DNA of 64,000 nt from Gyrodactylus bullatarudis (GCA_012064415.1 SSNU01000159.1:53982-117981), one strand, 5' to 3'; shown: positions 36,441 to 49,129, counted from the stretch's first letter. Translations and numbers: made by a program. Notes: generated by a model not told the origin, from the sequence alone.

Positions 36441-38750
36441 GATAAAATTAGGACTGGCTTGTTCTTGTGGCTTTTTTAAATTATGAATCATAGAAAACAT
36501 TTAAGCTTTAATCCGAAAATAGACCAAGTGTAACTCGATAATTTCAAGTATCACGAAGCTAGTCTGAGATTTCTCATCTTTATCACCAAGAACTCAATAA
36601 TTTTGGGGAATCAAGGCCAAGGTATTCACTTTTACCATATAAAAAGTTTAGTTTCTTCAATTTCTATATTTGTAGATATGAAAGAAAGAGATTTTTATTC
36701 GTCAAATTTACATTTCTTTATTTTTCATCAGAAGTGCCAGCCAGTATTTTAGAAGTTTTGAAAGAATTATAGTAAAAGTTGAAGAATATAAGAATATAAT
36801 AACCAATAACTCTTCAATAAATGGCTCAATAAAAAAGCTCACATAGGGCAGAGAAATTGAAGATTATAAGAGTAATTTCTCTGAACACACAAGTGATTGA
36901 TGAAGAATTTGTCTTTCACCCACAAATCCGTGCTGTTATCGACCGCATTTGTATATAAAATTGAAAAATTAGAAATTGAAGCGTGATATGTATGGTCACC
37001 GCTGTATCCTTCTTAACCCCTTCGATCCATTTTTAGGCGATCGCTGGATTTTAACGGGTTTGAAGGGGTTAAGGTGATCGTTTGATCTGGCTGATAACTT
37101 TCTGATGGTGCGTCCTACAGTCACACTGGAATTTATAAAATAAAAGAGTCTTTTGGTTTTAGAAAATCCTTATGCATTTATCTGTACATTTCTGGGAGTA
37201 TTTCTTTCAAATTTTTCAAAACAATCTATCATATCCCCAACTGAATATTCTGAATATTTTCTGAAAATATATTGATTTAACGCACCATTAGTTTAAGCAA
37301 TTTTCAATCAAGTTAATAAGTAATCTGATCTATAGATTTGATTATCTTTCAACGTGCAAAAAGCCTGTTTAAGAAACAGAAATATATTCTTTATAATCTG
37401 TTCTAATATAATTTAAAATGAATAACTATACAGTTTCTTTCAATCAGATATAATGAAGAAAATAATGATAATTAGTTGTAATTAAACTTTTCAGATTGGA
37501 AGGTAATCTGTTACAAGTTCTAAGATAATAAAACTCAAATAAAGTGAAAAAATTTGTCTATGATATTTTTTTCTCATTAGTTTTTTGTTAAACTGCATTG
37601 AATTTCGGATTGGCCTCTTATAATGCATTTATATCTGAAGCTAGAGAATTTTCTGAATGACAAATACATGCCTAAAATAGGTCAAGACCAGATATAAAGC
37701 TAGTTGACATGAAAATGTGAATTTAAAATACTTTAACAATACTTTTTCAAACCATAATTTTTACCTCAAATTGAGAATCGATTACATTTTAGTAACAAGT
37801 TTGCAAACCATACGTTTCCAGATAGAAGTTTATGGTGATAATTTAAAATATCTAAAATGAGATGTTCTTGTTTAAAAAAATGTCCTGAATTAATCAACAC
37901 TCAGCATGATGTAAATTTTTAAGTGCACAAGGAAAAAATAATATATTTAATCATAATTATCAAGATAAATTGTAACCAAGGTTAGAGAGATGAATTGCTA
38001 CAGAAAATTTCTTCTAACTGATACATTTCTTGCAATTAAAAAATATATATATTGTGTAATTTTCGCAGAGCTAAACGCATTTTTTATTTCAGTACTAAAA
38101 TACACCGATATGATAATGTCTTAATAAGGTCTTATGGTAACAGGCCTTGTTGATATTCCGAAAAAATTTTGGACACTATATAGATTTACCAAAAAATTCA
38201 AAAATTTGGATAGAAAACTTTGATGGATATTCCAAATCGTCTAATTAACCCTAGAAGGTAAAATTTCATTATCACTAAGGTGAGCTTCAATGAAAATAAG
38301 AGTGTAAACTTAGAAGATTGATTTTCAATAGAAAATTGTATTGTTCCATGATGGAATCTGAGATATTTAGTAAATACTAAGGTTCGTCCTGGACCAAATC
38401 CGGAAAAGTGCCAATTCACATTTATAGAATATTATTTGAATTTTTATGTGGGTTTTTCAAATATTATATAAATAATACTTAAAAATGAACAACACTCCTA
38501 AAAATAATAAAATAAAAAGTATGCTACAGTCCTTGCAATTGATTACAAGACATTCGACTTCGCATAAATTTCCATTGTTTTCAACAATTTTATTAATGAT
38601 TGATTCATTCATATTAAAATTTTTTTTTAACGCTATAAAGATATAAACAACTCTTGATAAAAAATTTTGCAATTTTGTTTTAATCAAAATTTGGCAACTT
38701 TCCGGTTGTATGTTCTCGGACGATTCTTAGTAAATAAATTATAATGTAAA
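36440..38750. other. Stretch without a recognised gene
   Basis: Mostly AT-rich. It includes a short GC-richer hairpin (CTTAACCCCTTC near 37010, complement near 37065) and a lone foldback left end ('aaagctagttgacatgaaaa' at 37698). No coding evidence. Confidence 0.4.
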
Positions 38751-39036
38751 AGTAGATTTAATCGGAATATAACCAACCAAAGCCTCTTCCAGACGTTTCA
38801 GTATTGAGAGAAGATTTTCATAAATTATTTTCTTAGCAGTTGGTTAATTTCAGGTGTTTTCGTGTTTGATTTCTCTACAGGTCATCTGATTTGTTCGCTT
38901 AATTTATAATCTGGATCAAGAGAATTCAGGTGACAAGCGCCTCATCCACTGAAGAAAGTACTTGACTATCTCAGTATCGAAACGTCTGGAAGAGGCTTTG
39001 GAAAAAGGTTGGTTATATATTCCGATTAAATCTACT
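38751..39036. repeat. Inverted-repeat unit with CTGAAGAA-hairpin-GAAAC motif (copy 2)
   Basis: The minus-strand segment 38806-38751 is repeated in plus orientation at 38973-39036 ('gaaacgtctggaagaggctt' and 'ccgattaaatctact'). The plus copy contains CACTGAAGAA, a hairpin GTAC/GTAT and GAAACGT at 38947-38985. A third copy is at 50897-50995. Confidence 0.6.
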
Positions 39037-39059
39037 CATGCTATTTATATTTATTGAAG

Positions 39060-41394
39060 AGTCTCAACTGTCGGATTTTTTGGTTGAGTTTTAACGAGAA
39101 ATAAAGCATCTTCAATCAATTCTCCGAAATAAATCAACTTTATTGGGAACAATTTGATCTCTTCTGAATGGTCACCATTCTTTAACTTTTTATATACAGT
39201 CCTTCATTTCCCAAGTAGGTATAATAAAAAAACGTTTTTAGAGAATAAACTTGAAATTGTGAATGATTTATTATTACGCCAAAGAATTGAAATCTACACT
39301 GTATCTTCTTACTTTTTCAAAATTGCCTTCTCATATACGTACAGTGTATTAATAGAATATAGAAAGAAGATATTGAGGTGGTGAAATGAAATAGAAATCA
39401 ATTAAGTTTTCAATGATCTCGTGACTTGAAACGAATAAAAGAGTATATTATTAAAAATAAGATTTCTCGTAAATTTCCCTTATACAAGGATCAACTTGCT
39501 CAAAGATGGGGGAATTTGAATATTTCTTCAATCATGTTTTCCTCAAAAAATTACCAAAATCTCAAGATTTCAAGGCTTTTTATAGAAAACTTTTTTTTCA
39601 ATATCGATTTATGTCTTGATTGATAGTGTGCGTAGCAAAATTTTCGTGTGTCTATTTGAGAAAAATTTATTGTCATCATTTACGAATAGGTTCTAGATCA
39701 AATATGCTGTAAATCATTAGAATTCTATACGTATTCTGATCCAAGCTAGAAACAAAAACAATTATCAAATTTATCGCTAATTAATAAAAAATTGAGTAAC
39801 CTGTTATGAGAGAAAAAAAATTTGTTTGCTTGAGGATGATTTTAGCATTCATCATTTACATTATTTGGTAAATCGAAAAGTAAATGCTTTAGTTTAAATA
39901 TGTAATTTGATATTACTAATTTCTTATTCGAAATTCAAAAGTTAATAAAATTCTTCAACTCAGTACTCTTTAAATTGACTCACTTTAACTGAGAATTTAG
40001 GCGGGAATTTGAAAAATATCTCATAATAACATATTAGGGATAATTTTTGAAAATTAGTAAATTTTTTCCTACCACTAATTCGATAGAATATTTAAAGGCG
40101 GTAAGAAAGTCATAGGTTGAATGATTTTCCTATCTAAATGTATTGAAAGTCAAAAAACCAATTATTTTTGAATTTTTGAAAGCTATAAATAATCAATTTT
40201 AGAATAAATAAATTGTTGTTGTTGAAAGCTAATTATTTGTCTAAGTCAACCATGTAGATCAGATATTTTCTTGAATCAATCAAAAATACCATGGATTCCT
40301 GTCTAAAATTTACAAACTACTTAAAAGTAGTGGGATTTATTTTTGTAAAAAAATTTCAATTTATCAAAACTTTGTGTTGACATCACCTCTAGGAAAAGGT
40401 TTAATCTGAGAGAAATTTGACACCTAGATTCCTTAAATACTAAAGCATCTTTATTTATGTAGGCATCTATGAATTTTCGAAAAATTGTTTCTGGAAAGTT
40501 ATCCCTAATAATTAATAATGAGAGATCATGGTAGAAGGATTGGGAAATTATAAATTTCATACAAAAATACTAGTGTTTCTTTTTTTGTGTAAATTCTCAA
40601 GTTAGTTGACATACAAAAAACTATAGACAGGAGGCCAATTTGAATTATTTCAGAAATATTTGAGTTTTTGTAAATTTCATGTGAAACAGCTTTACATTTT
40701 AAATAGTCTAACTTCCATTGTAATAACTAGAGCTGCAAAATTACCATTTTGAAAGCAGAGGAAGAAACTTTATTTAAAATAAGCTGAGAATTTTAAATGT
40801 TGAATCGAATGCCCCTCTTTTTACAAATTTCAAGTTCCTTTTTGTCCTTTTTCAAGTTAGTTTTAGCTACAAAGTCGACGATAACAATCACAAAAGATCT
40901 CAAGTCTTGAAATTCTCTTCTGAAATCTCCAAACCCTGTCTGATTCATGGAACAGTTTCATTGGTCAGTCAACCAACTTTTATATCCACAAATGTGTTGC
41001 TCGAACTCTTTGATCACATATCATGTCTCATCATGCAAACAAAAAGAATAATTAATAATTTTTAACTGAAACTACTCACTTGTAGTAGCAAAAGTAATTT
41101 TGCCATTTTTGCCAAAAATAAATTCATTGAAATTTATGCCCAATTTTGGCGGATCTAGTAATAAAATTTTGCTCGTTCTTAAATACTCTCGAAAAATATT
41201 ATGAATATCCCACTGATAGTGTTTAGGGAAAAATAGATTTCTTTTTCAAGTATCATAATCACGTCATTTTAATTATATATACTATAAGTGGATAATTATA
41301 ATTATTAATTTTTTAATAGAAAACAGATATTCTTACCTAAATTCAACTAATGTGCTAATGAAATCGAATTTCGACATTAAATTTTAATAAGAAG
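39060..41394. other. Stretch without a recognised gene
   Basis: AT-rich. Short ORFs (39154-39384 and 39426-39623) show no family features. A lone foldback end-like motif is seen near 40600. Confidence 0.4.
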
Positions 41395-41790
41395 AATTTA
41401 TATGAAGTTGGTTATCTATGATTTTTACATAAGTCTCAATTTTTTCATTGAGAAATCGAATGTGTGAAGATTTTGAGGAATTCTGATCGTTTGGCCTACC
41501 TTTACCATTTGCAGTGAAAAATATTTCAAGATAATTAAAAAAATTTTTTTTGGTACCAAATTCCCATTCTTTCCACTTTGATTTCTTACTATTAAAATCT
41601 CTTGAATATGGAGATCAACCAGTTTCTCTAGTCCAATTTTAATGAAATACTTCAAAAATGGGAAATTTGGCGCCAAATCAAAATTTGAATATCTGTTGTG
41701 ACAAACATTTTTTTTCTTCAAATGTTAGAAGTCGGCAATATTATCTGGATTCCAGAAAATCTTCATCATCGAGTCAAATTAATTAAAATA
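41395..41790. repeat. Foldback element, subfamily B, cut short next to a LINE
   Basis: Left end 'tatgaagttggttatctatg'; centre 'gaaatttggcgccaaat'; the right arm reaches 'ggattccagaaaatcttcat' and then breaks off about where the 42-kb LINE 3' end begins. The LINE probably inserted in or deleted the right terminus. Confidence 0.6.
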
Positions 41791-41801
41791 TTCTGGTTTA
41801 T

Positions 41802-43493
41802 TTAAAAGTTCTTTGCAAATTCAAAAATCGATCTCTTTTTGAGGCTTACAATTCTAGAGGAGATTTCATTGTAAAGCGCTGGTGTTCTGTCCAGGATGTG
41901 AAGGTTTTTCATTTCCGAAATATTAATTGGTTTAATGAAAGTTTTAGAATTCCTAGTTCTCTGGTTAGGGACCACTCTGTTCCATAAGGAGTCTAGTCTT
42001 TTGTCACATAATATTATTGATCTTGCTAATCTTCTATGTCTTAATAGATCAATTTTGATAGGAAAGTTAGGATGTGTTTTACTGAACACTCTGATAATTT
42101 TTTTTTGAATTAGTTCCAGATTAAAAGTAGATTTGATAGCAGATGGATTCCATATTGATGAGCAATATTCAGTAATTGGGCGAGCATATATTCTGAACAA
42201 CAACATTTTTAATGATGGTGATTTAACTTGTCTAGAAATTTGAAGTGTACGGCTAGCAAACTGATTTGTTATTTTTTAAATGTGTTTTTCAAAGCTTAGG
42301 TTACTGTCATAAATCAAACCAAGATCTTTAACCAGACTCTTCCTCATAATAATATTATCATTAATAGAAATTGTTTTTTCATAGTGGTTATTGTCAAAAA
42401 GAATCATGTAGTGAGATTTTTTAACATTAATATTGAGATTATGTTCCAATAAATTTAGGGAGAGGGAGAATAAATATGAGTTTATAAAGTCAAAGTCTAT
42501 GTTGGCATCAAATGTAAAGCAAATTTTAACATCATCAGCAGATTTCAAGAGTTTAACTGAGGGAATACTGTTTTTGATAAGAGAAAAAACCAAATTAAAT
42601 AAAAAAGGGCCAATTCTACTTCCTTGAGGAACGCCAGAACCTATCGACGTAGTTTTAGAAATGTCTTCATTAAGTGATTTAAATTGTTTTCTTTTGGAAA
42701 GAAATGAATAGATAACGTACAATAGATTTTTGTCAGGGACCATATCGTAGAGAATATCCATGATCGAAGTAAAAGTAATGGAATCGAAGGCTGTACTGAT
42801 ATCAAGATAAATAACTAAAATTTTTTTCTTTTCTTTGATACATTTTTGGACAAAGCTCAAAAATGATAGCAGATTGGATTCAGTTGAGAGATTTTTACAG
42901 AAACCATGTTGGTCATTATCAATTTTGGCAAATTCGATGTGTTGATGTAACATATGTAGAATAATAGAGTCAAGAATAGACATCAATTTTGGTAGCAATG
43001 ATATAGGTCTATAATCTTGAGGAGAGTTGGGAGAATTAACATTTGGTATGGGGATGATTTTAATAAAGCAAAGGAAGTAAGGAAAATCTCCTTTAATAAA
43101 AATGTCATAATAGTAAAATGAGTAAAGTTTGTAGAGAAACTCATTTGAGCAATTTAGTATTGAGTTAATAGATATACCACAGAAATCAGGGGTTGATTTA
43201 TGATTTGACGATTTTAAAATATTCTTGAAGGTGTCAAATGTAATAAATGAGTATGAAAAGTTCGGGAGTAGTGGAGGAGGGGGGGGGGTATTGAAATTTT
43301 TTGAGAAACAGGAACAAAAGTAATCATTAATAATGTCAGCCGTTAGATTGATCATTTCAACTTTTTTATCGGGACGTAACATGAAGTAGCAATTAAGTTT
43401 GCTGAAGCCAGTCTTGGGATCACTATGAATTCTGCTTAGGATTTTCCATGTTGATGCTCTTCTTGAAGATCCATTTTTTATATTTATCGTCAA
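41802..43493 (-). pseudogene. LINE ORF2 reverse transcriptase and C-terminal region
   Basis: The palm motifs are present in order: SPQDYRPISLLPKLMSILD, DQHGFCKNLSTESNL, VIYLDISTAFDSI (first catalytic Asp), GSGVPQGSRIGPFLFN and SADDVKICF (usual FADD or YADD; both catalytic Asp kept). A TAA at 42278-42276 interrupts the frame after FEKHI. The same frame resumes and reads RIYARPITEYCSSIWNPS and on to a natural stop at 41802. Upstream of 43493 the frame is broken. Confidence 0.85.
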
Positions 43494-43815
43494 TTTTTAC
43501 AAGTTTTTTCCTGATAGATAATAAGTTATACCCGTTTGAGTATAATGAGTTGAATTTTATATCATGGATATTCAAAAAATTATTTTCAATATAGACTTAT
43601 GAAAGTGATATAATTTTTGAAAGGAAATAGCAAATATCATCATTGGGTAATTCGGGGAAATCTAGCATATAGTCTTAAGATAGATTATTGACAAGGTCAA
43701 AATTGATATAGGTTTTAAGTGGTTTTTTGTTTTTATTTAGTGGAAAATGGACAAGTTGAAAAATGGATAAAATAATGGATTTGTGATCCTTATGAGGAAA
43801 TAAAGAGTGTACATG

Positions 43816-44270
43816 TTATTTAAAATTAATAAAAAGAGGTATGAGGACAACATCGAGAATATTACCAGATCTAGTTGGAGTTTTAATAATCTGTTTAATA
43901 CCAAGGGAGTAAAAGTATTTAATCGATAAATTTTTGGGAGCAGACCAATCTTCCTTGGGTAGATTTAGATCGCCGGTAATGATAGGGTAATTAAGATGGT
44001 CAAAAAATGTTTTGATTTTGTGAAGGAACATTAGATCATCGGGTTTTGTTGAATAAACTTAGAATTCAGCCATGTCTCTGTTAGGCAAATAATGTCAAAA
44101 TTATTAATAAAAATATAATATTTGAGAGAATCAAAAATAGAATTTAATGAGCAAGTATTAAAGGAGAGAAATTCAAGAGAGTTTTTAGTAATAGTTATGT
44201 CATTTTTATGAGGAGGAGAGCGATGGTTAAGGAAATTAGGATTGAAATAACTTACGTTTCCTAGCTTCAA
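43816..44270 (-). pseudogene. LINE ORF2 endonuclease remnant
   Basis: First piece: SLEFLSFNTCSL and FDIICLTETWL (the catalytic Glu is in TETW). Second piece, in another frame: YPIITGDLNLP (GDxN) and PTRSGNILDVVL. Both belong to the AP-endonuclease domain of LINEs. The usual middle of the domain is missing between QQNPMI and MFLHKI, so there is a deletion plus frameshift at about 44031. Confidence 0.8.
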
Positions 44271-44982
44271 TCATTGCCATTGAAAGTTCGCGACCAACGT
44301 GAATATCTTTGAGCAAGGGTGATTCAGTAAGTTTAGATTTAAACCGGAAAACATGGTAGTGAATTGGAATAGCACATTTAATCTTCAATCGTCTCGGGCG
44401 ATCAGGGAGTGTTTTTCCAAATCTTTTGGTGTTAACGATAGTTGGAGGTTGAATGTCAGGACAGGTTATCTTATAAATTTCAGTCAAGGTAGCATTAACA
44501 TCAGAGTCTTCATTCAAATTATAGATAATCAAATTGTTTTTCCTAGATAGCTCGTCTTCAAGACCAGATAGGATTCGCTTTTCGTTTATTATCAAAGTTT
44601 TTAATTCATCGTTTGTCATATTCTCTATTGTAGATCGATCTGAAGGCTTGAAAAAAGGCCGGTTAGATGCTTGATTAGTAGAGAGTTGTGTTGATGACTT
44701 AATCATAGTTTCGTAATAACCTTGCCTCATTGATTTAATTTCATTAAGAATAGCAACGTTTGTTTTCTTCAGCTGATCATTTTGTTCCTGTTGGCTTTGA
44801 ATGTTAGTTTGATGAATTATTCTCATTTCTTCCAGTTGTTGGAAGTGAAGTTTTGAGGAGAATTCGATTGACAGTTTTAATGATTCGACTAAAGAAACTA
44901 GGCACTTGATAGTTTCATTCTGATTTGTCAAAGATATTGGATTTAGATAGCCTTGGGCCTGATTAAGAGGAGAAACATCCAT
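44236..44982 (-). CDS. LINE ORF1 protein (intact frame, 248 residues)
   Basis: Residues about 25-110 are rich in Glu/Gln/Leu and likely form a coiled coil. At about 145-215 is an RRM-like stretch: SRKNNLIIYNLNE (RNP-like), KRFGK and RPRRLKIKC. This is the standard arrangement of LINE ORF1 nucleic-acid chaperones that coat the element RNA. It is the only undamaged ORF of this element, and it overlaps the start of the endonuclease piece by 35 bp in another frame. Confidence 0.75.
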   Translation of the reverse strand: MDVSPLNQAQGYLNPISLTNQNETIKCLVSLVESLKLSIEFSSKLHFQQLEEMRIIHQTNIQSQQEQNDQLKKTNVAILNEIKSMRQGYYETMIKSSTQLSTNQASNRPFFKPSDRSTIENMTNDELKTLIINEKRILSGLEDELSRKNNLIIYNLNEDSDVNATLTEIYKITCPDIQPPTIVNTKRFGKTLPDRPRRLKIKCAIPIHYHVFRFKSKLTESPLLKDIHVGRELSMAMIEARKRKLFQS

Positions 44983-45399
44983 TTATAGAAAGAATTTTCA
45001 GAACTTGATGAAAAATTCAAAATCGTGATTCGACCAAACAAAAAATATAAAAATCGAATCAAAATTACTTGAAAATAATATAATCTGAGTCGACCAGAAA
45101 CAAAATTCTCCAACTTCTTGATTGATTTAATTGATGAAGAGCTGGTCCTGTCAAATTATGCTGTCCTTATGCTATGAAAGGAAAAAAATATTGAGAGCAT
45201 TTTTCAAGTCCGTCATATCTCAATTTATATATTTATAATTTATAGTAATTGCAATTGAACATCAAATGATTTGTATACTTTTCTCGATATACTTAAGAAC
45301 CAAAAGAGAAAAACCATAGAGTTTTAAAAAAAGATACTCACTACCTTTGAGATGACTAAATTTTTTCAAGGAGATTTTACTTAGCAAATTTCGCTTTAA

Positions 45400-45660
45400 A
45401 ATCTCTTTCTGCAATGAGATTGACAAAATTATGGAAATTTTCAAATTAAAAACTTTATTTAATGTTTTATTTTCATAATTTCAACTTGAACTTACATTAT
45501 TTCTTACAAATATGTTGCAAAAATTACTTAAATTCAATTAAATTTTTTTCCAAAAGTTAAAATTCAAATTTCTCTTGTCGGTTAATGAACGGTTTTAATT
45601 TGAAAATGTTCATAATCTTTTTAAGTTTATCTCAGAAGCATAAAAAAGCTCACGACTAGA
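45400..45660. repeat. Family E inverted-repeat relative
   Basis: Shares 'gaaattttcaaatt', 'aacttgaacttacattattt' and 'tttatctcagaagcat' with the family E element at 32438-32841. The ends are decayed. Confidence 0.5.
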
Positions 45661-45981
45661 CAAAAAGATCAAACATGCTAAATCAACTTAAAGTTCGAAA
45701 AAATGGGAGTTTTGCTCTTGAGATTTGAAATATATCATAATGTTAATCCTAAATTGCTCTAAATTTTCGAAATCGATAAAAATTTTGGTTTTTTTTGTTA
45801 GAACAACATCTCACATTGAAATATAAAAATAAAATAATGCATATAAAATAAATGTGAGTAAACCTGATCAATAGCATGAAATAGTTCTGTATCTTGTGGT
45901 TTTTTTTAAATATATAATTGGCAATGAAATGAGTGAAATGGTTCAACAGAGACTCTAGTGTCTGAAAGCAAATCATTAATC

Positions 45982-46338
45982 CCATAAGAAAGAAGGTGAT
46001 GCCAATTAGTAATAAGAATACAGCGCTTTTATTTCGTGGCATACTCATCAGCTTATACATGCCAGATTTATATAAAGAAAATGTGTACAAAATATTGGTT
46101 TTGAATCTGATGGTCAGTTTTCGGTGCATAAGTCCTTCTGTTTTACACGTAATATATTGGGCAGCTTTGGGATATACATGCAAGAGTCATATATATCTAT
46201 CACATTTGTTGGTGTGAGTAACATACTTTGAAGTCTATGCTATCACAAATAATAGGGGGGTTATGTACAAAGGTATTTGGTGTTAGTGATGAAAAAAGGA
46301 TCTGAGAAAGTAAAGTGTGGTTCCATGAAAAATAAAAA
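45982..46338 (-). repeat. Left arm of a 357-bp perfect inverted repeat (PLE tail, minus orientation)
   Basis: Exact reverse complement, by eye without a mismatch, of 46704-47060. Holds a PLE 3' UTR and hammerhead pointing left. Such inverted terminal copies are known for Penelope pLTRs (family knowledge). Confidence 0.85.
46000..46068 (-). ncRNA. Hammerhead ribozyme (minus strand copy)
   Basis: Same sequence as the ribozyme at 46979-47045, in inverted orientation. CTGATGA at 46051-46045, GAAA at 46035-46032, predicted cleavage after 46017. Confidence 0.75.
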
Positions 46339-46703
46339 TACAGAATACATTGGATACACGTGCAGAAGATTGGAGGAGAGAATAAACGAGCACCTTTATA
46401 CAGGCACAACAGCCATCAGAGATCATACAAGAACCTGCCCAGAGAAAGTTTCCCCATTAAACTGAAATAATTTACAAACAACCAGGGAAAAATGTGGTAG
46501 CTCTGAGGCATTATTCATAGATAAGCAAAAGCCAGTCCTATGCATTCAGAAGAAATTCGTGAAACCATTGGTTCTACTAAGGCCAACTCTGATAAGTTCA
46601 CAGCCAGTTTTGGTCTCAACACCAAGGAAAAGAAACTGATCAGAGGACGACATAGGACAAAACAAGATAACCAAATATTTCTCCCAAGTGTAAAAATTTT
46701 TAT
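46277..46703 (+). mobile_element. Penelope-like element GIY-YIG endonuclease fragment
   Basis: Translation EYIGYTCRRLEERINEHL has the YIG core and the R..ER..EH helix of PLE GIY-YIG nucleases, followed by TTAIRDHTRTC. After a frameshift comes EALFIDKQKPVLCIQKKF and a basic tail ending KITKYFSQV. The preceding KCGS, part of the usual zinc-binding CxC region, lies in the left inverted arm. It is frameshifted, so non-functional, but relatively young-looking. Confidence 0.8.
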
Positions 46704-47060
46704 TTTTTATTTTTCATGGAACCACACTTTACTTTCTCAGATCCTTTTTTCATCACTAACACCAAATACCTTTGTACATAACCCCCCTATTATTTGTGAT
46801 AGCATAGACTTCAAAGTATGTTACTCACACCAACAAATGTGATAGATATATATGACTCTTGCATGTATATCCCAAAGCTGCCCAATATATTACGTGTAAA
46901 ACAGAAGGACTTATGCACCGAAAACTGACCATCAGATTCAAAACCAATATTTTGTACACATTTTCTTTATATAAATCTGGCATGTATAAGCTGATGAGTA
47001 TGCCACGAAATAAAAGCGCTGTATTCTTATTACTAATTGGCATCACCTTCTTTCTTATGG
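46704..47060 (+). repeat. Right arm of the 357-bp inverted repeat (PLE 3' UTR plus ribozyme)
   Basis: Plus-orientation copy of the PLE tail. It continues beyond the arm with 'gctcaactaaaatcagagac', which matches sequence after the 33.4-kb ribozyme. Confidence 0.85.
46979..47045 (+). ncRNA. Hammerhead ribozyme, best-formed copy with GGCAT
   Basis: Stem I pairs ATAAG (46986-46990) with CTTAT (47026-47030). Core CTGATGA (46991-46997). Stem II GT/AC, loop ATGCC. GAAA (47007-47010), stem III ATA/TAT with an AGCGCT loop. Predicted cleavage follows U47025. GGCAT (46979-46983) is perfectly complementary to the ATGCC loop, the loop-loop contact expected for fast natural type I hammerheads. Confidence 0.8.
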
Positions 47061-47389
47061 AAATAACCGTAGCTCAACTAAAATCAGAGACCCAAACGTT
47101 TCTCTCTCTCAATGAAATCATTAATCATCTGACGATTATTATTTAATGGAGATAAGAATAGAGTAGAAACTTAGAATAATCCAGGTTAGATCTGATGTGA
47201 GACGTGACTAATTTAAGATTAGTAGGTTTTCACAATCAGATAATTTGTATTTTGAGAATGATTTATTGAAGGAATTCAACAAAAATATTGGTTTATATTT
47301 CACATTTCTAAAAAGATAATTGCTACCCGCTATAGAATAAGATTCAGAGATTTTCTAACTAAAAATGCATATCAGCGAACCCAGGGCGG

Positions 47390-47790
47390 ATGAAGCCCTG
47401 AGATAGAGATGAGTGCATTTTAAGAGTCTAAATGAAGAAAAATTGAGTGTAGAAATCTATATTGAACACGCTCAATAGATAGACATTGGGAATTATTCAA
47501 ATCAGGCAAGAGAAGGAAAGACCAGTTATTTGTAAGCTTTTAGTCTTACTTCAGTGGTCAAGGAGAATTTTTTATAGTGTAATTAAGGAAATTTACTCTA
47601 GATAAGTTTGAGAGTGGGTCTAATTTTAAATTTTTCGTTATACTGAAACCGAGGTCTTAAGTAAAGGAGACAATTTCTCCATGAAGTAGAAGCGATTCCA
47701 TGAGGGTTGCAGGGAGACCAGATGAGAGCTTTATTTTGCATTTATCTCTATCAATATAGAGCTCCATGGCCTCAAGGGAATTTTTATTTT
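47390..47790 (-). mobile_element. Decayed LINE ORF2 C-terminal fragment
   Basis: The minus strand reads LPATLMESLLLHGEIVSF, later VRLKAYK and FPSLA, then broken copies of RISASGL-like text. These parallel LPTTLLESLLLPGEIVS, RIKAYKSFV and ARISASGL at 59417-60060. Many stops. Confidence 0.6.
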
Positions 47791-47956
47791 AATAATGTCA
47801 AAGTTTTCAGCAGGTTGAATTCTTCTCAATTTCCCCAACTTATTGGCTTATTTAATCAATTAGGTTTAGCGATTTTGTCTCGTTGAGTTAAAATTCTCGA
47901 ATGGCGAACGTTCCTCAGTTTAATATTTTTCAATTTTGATCAGAATATAATAACTA

Positions 47957-48648
47957 AAGCTAGTTGACATGAAGATGATAATTTACTATTAACTACAAAA
48001 AACTCAATATTTCTCTCCGGAATTCTAAAACGGATCGAGCTAATAAGATGTGGATATTCAAAAAATTCCGAAAAAAATCAATCTGACCAAAATAAGGCCA
48101 ATTTTTGGATTTCACTCCACTTTTTCAACTTTTGAACCAAAAATTTTATCGACTTCGATGATTCGAAGCAGTTAAGTGATGATATTTGGGATAAACATTA
48201 TCTAAAGAATTCGAATTTAGCCAAAGAGATAGCGAAGAGTTTATTGTTTCGAAAAAAGTTAAACTTCCAGATTTTGAATAAATTGCATTCGTGATAATCG
48301 AAAAATTTAAATGGTTCGATTCCCAAATTAATGACGAATTTCAGTGAACTTCTGCAGGGAAATTCGAATCCTTCCTTCAATTTTGATACGAAATATCATC
48401 ACTCAACTGCTTCGAATCATCGAAATAGATATAAATGTTGGGCTCAAAAGTTGAAAAAGTGGAGATTTGGTGCATTTTTTCGAAATCTAAAAATTGGCCT
48501 AATTTTGGTCGGATTGAATTTTTTTCAGAATTTTTTCGAATATCCACATCTTATTAATAGCTCATTCCTTTTTAGAATTCAAAAAAATATTTTTGTCTGT
48601 GAATCCGGAGAAAAAATAGTAAATTCTCATCTTCATGTCAATCAGGTT
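47957..48648. repeat. Foldback element, subfamily C (692 bp)
   Basis: TA, then AAGCTAGTTGACATGAAG on the left; 'cttcatgtcaatcaggtt' then TA on the right. Long arms, with axis around 48270-48330. The inner 600 bp are nearly identical to 54733-55345. Confidence 0.85.
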
Positions 48649-49129
48649 TATTACTCATTGAACTTTGTTTTTCAAACGGACTTTTAAATTTACATTATAA
48701 AAACTACTCAACGGTTTCAGTAATTTTACGAAATTACACCCAAGCCTAGTAGTAAGCAACAGCATTCCAACTTTAATTTTAAATCTCTTATGCAAGATTT
48801 CTCTGAATAACATATACAGCTCCCATTCCTGAATGAGGGAGATTGTCTTCTATTCAAGATAAGGAAGGAAGATATAAAGTTTTATTTCACATGAAACATT
48901 AACACTTTTTACCAAGAAATAAGTGTTACATGTTCTTTTTGTTAATTCCCCAGCATGGAATAGGGAATAAGACAGAATCTAGGCAAGATTCTGATAGAAA
49001 ATATCCCAACCGTGATGAAGCAAATGTCATTATGATATTGAAATAATTTATTCATGAATTATTATTTAAAATTGAAAGTCTTAGTTGAATAATTTGTTTT
49101 TTTTTGTTAGAAAATATTTATTCAAAACA

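Larger units (their letters stand above)
41800..45110 (-). mobile_element. Non-LTR (LINE) retrotransposon, full-length-like but degenerate
   Basis: Order on the minus strand: ORF1 (44982-44236), apurinic-type endonuclease pieces (44270-43816), reverse transcriptase (43493-42276) and C-terminal domain (42206-41802). The ORF1/ORF2 layout and post-RT region resemble the CR1/jockey-like group, but the clade is not resolved. It carries an endonuclease deletion, a frameshift and one in-frame stop, so it is non-autonomous. The 3' end abuts a foldback element; the 5' end is approximate. Confidence 0.85.

Noticed and set aside
37010..37080. GC-richer inverted repeat (CTTAACCCCTTC and complement) as a terminator or RNA gene
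   Set aside because: Bacterial-type terminators do not apply here, and no further structure or repeat copies support an RNA gene.
46825..47046. A 73-codon ORF identical to one at 45996-46217
   Set aside because: Identical because both lie in the 357-bp inverted repeat; they are antisense to the PLE tail and cover the ribozyme, so not a duplicated gene.
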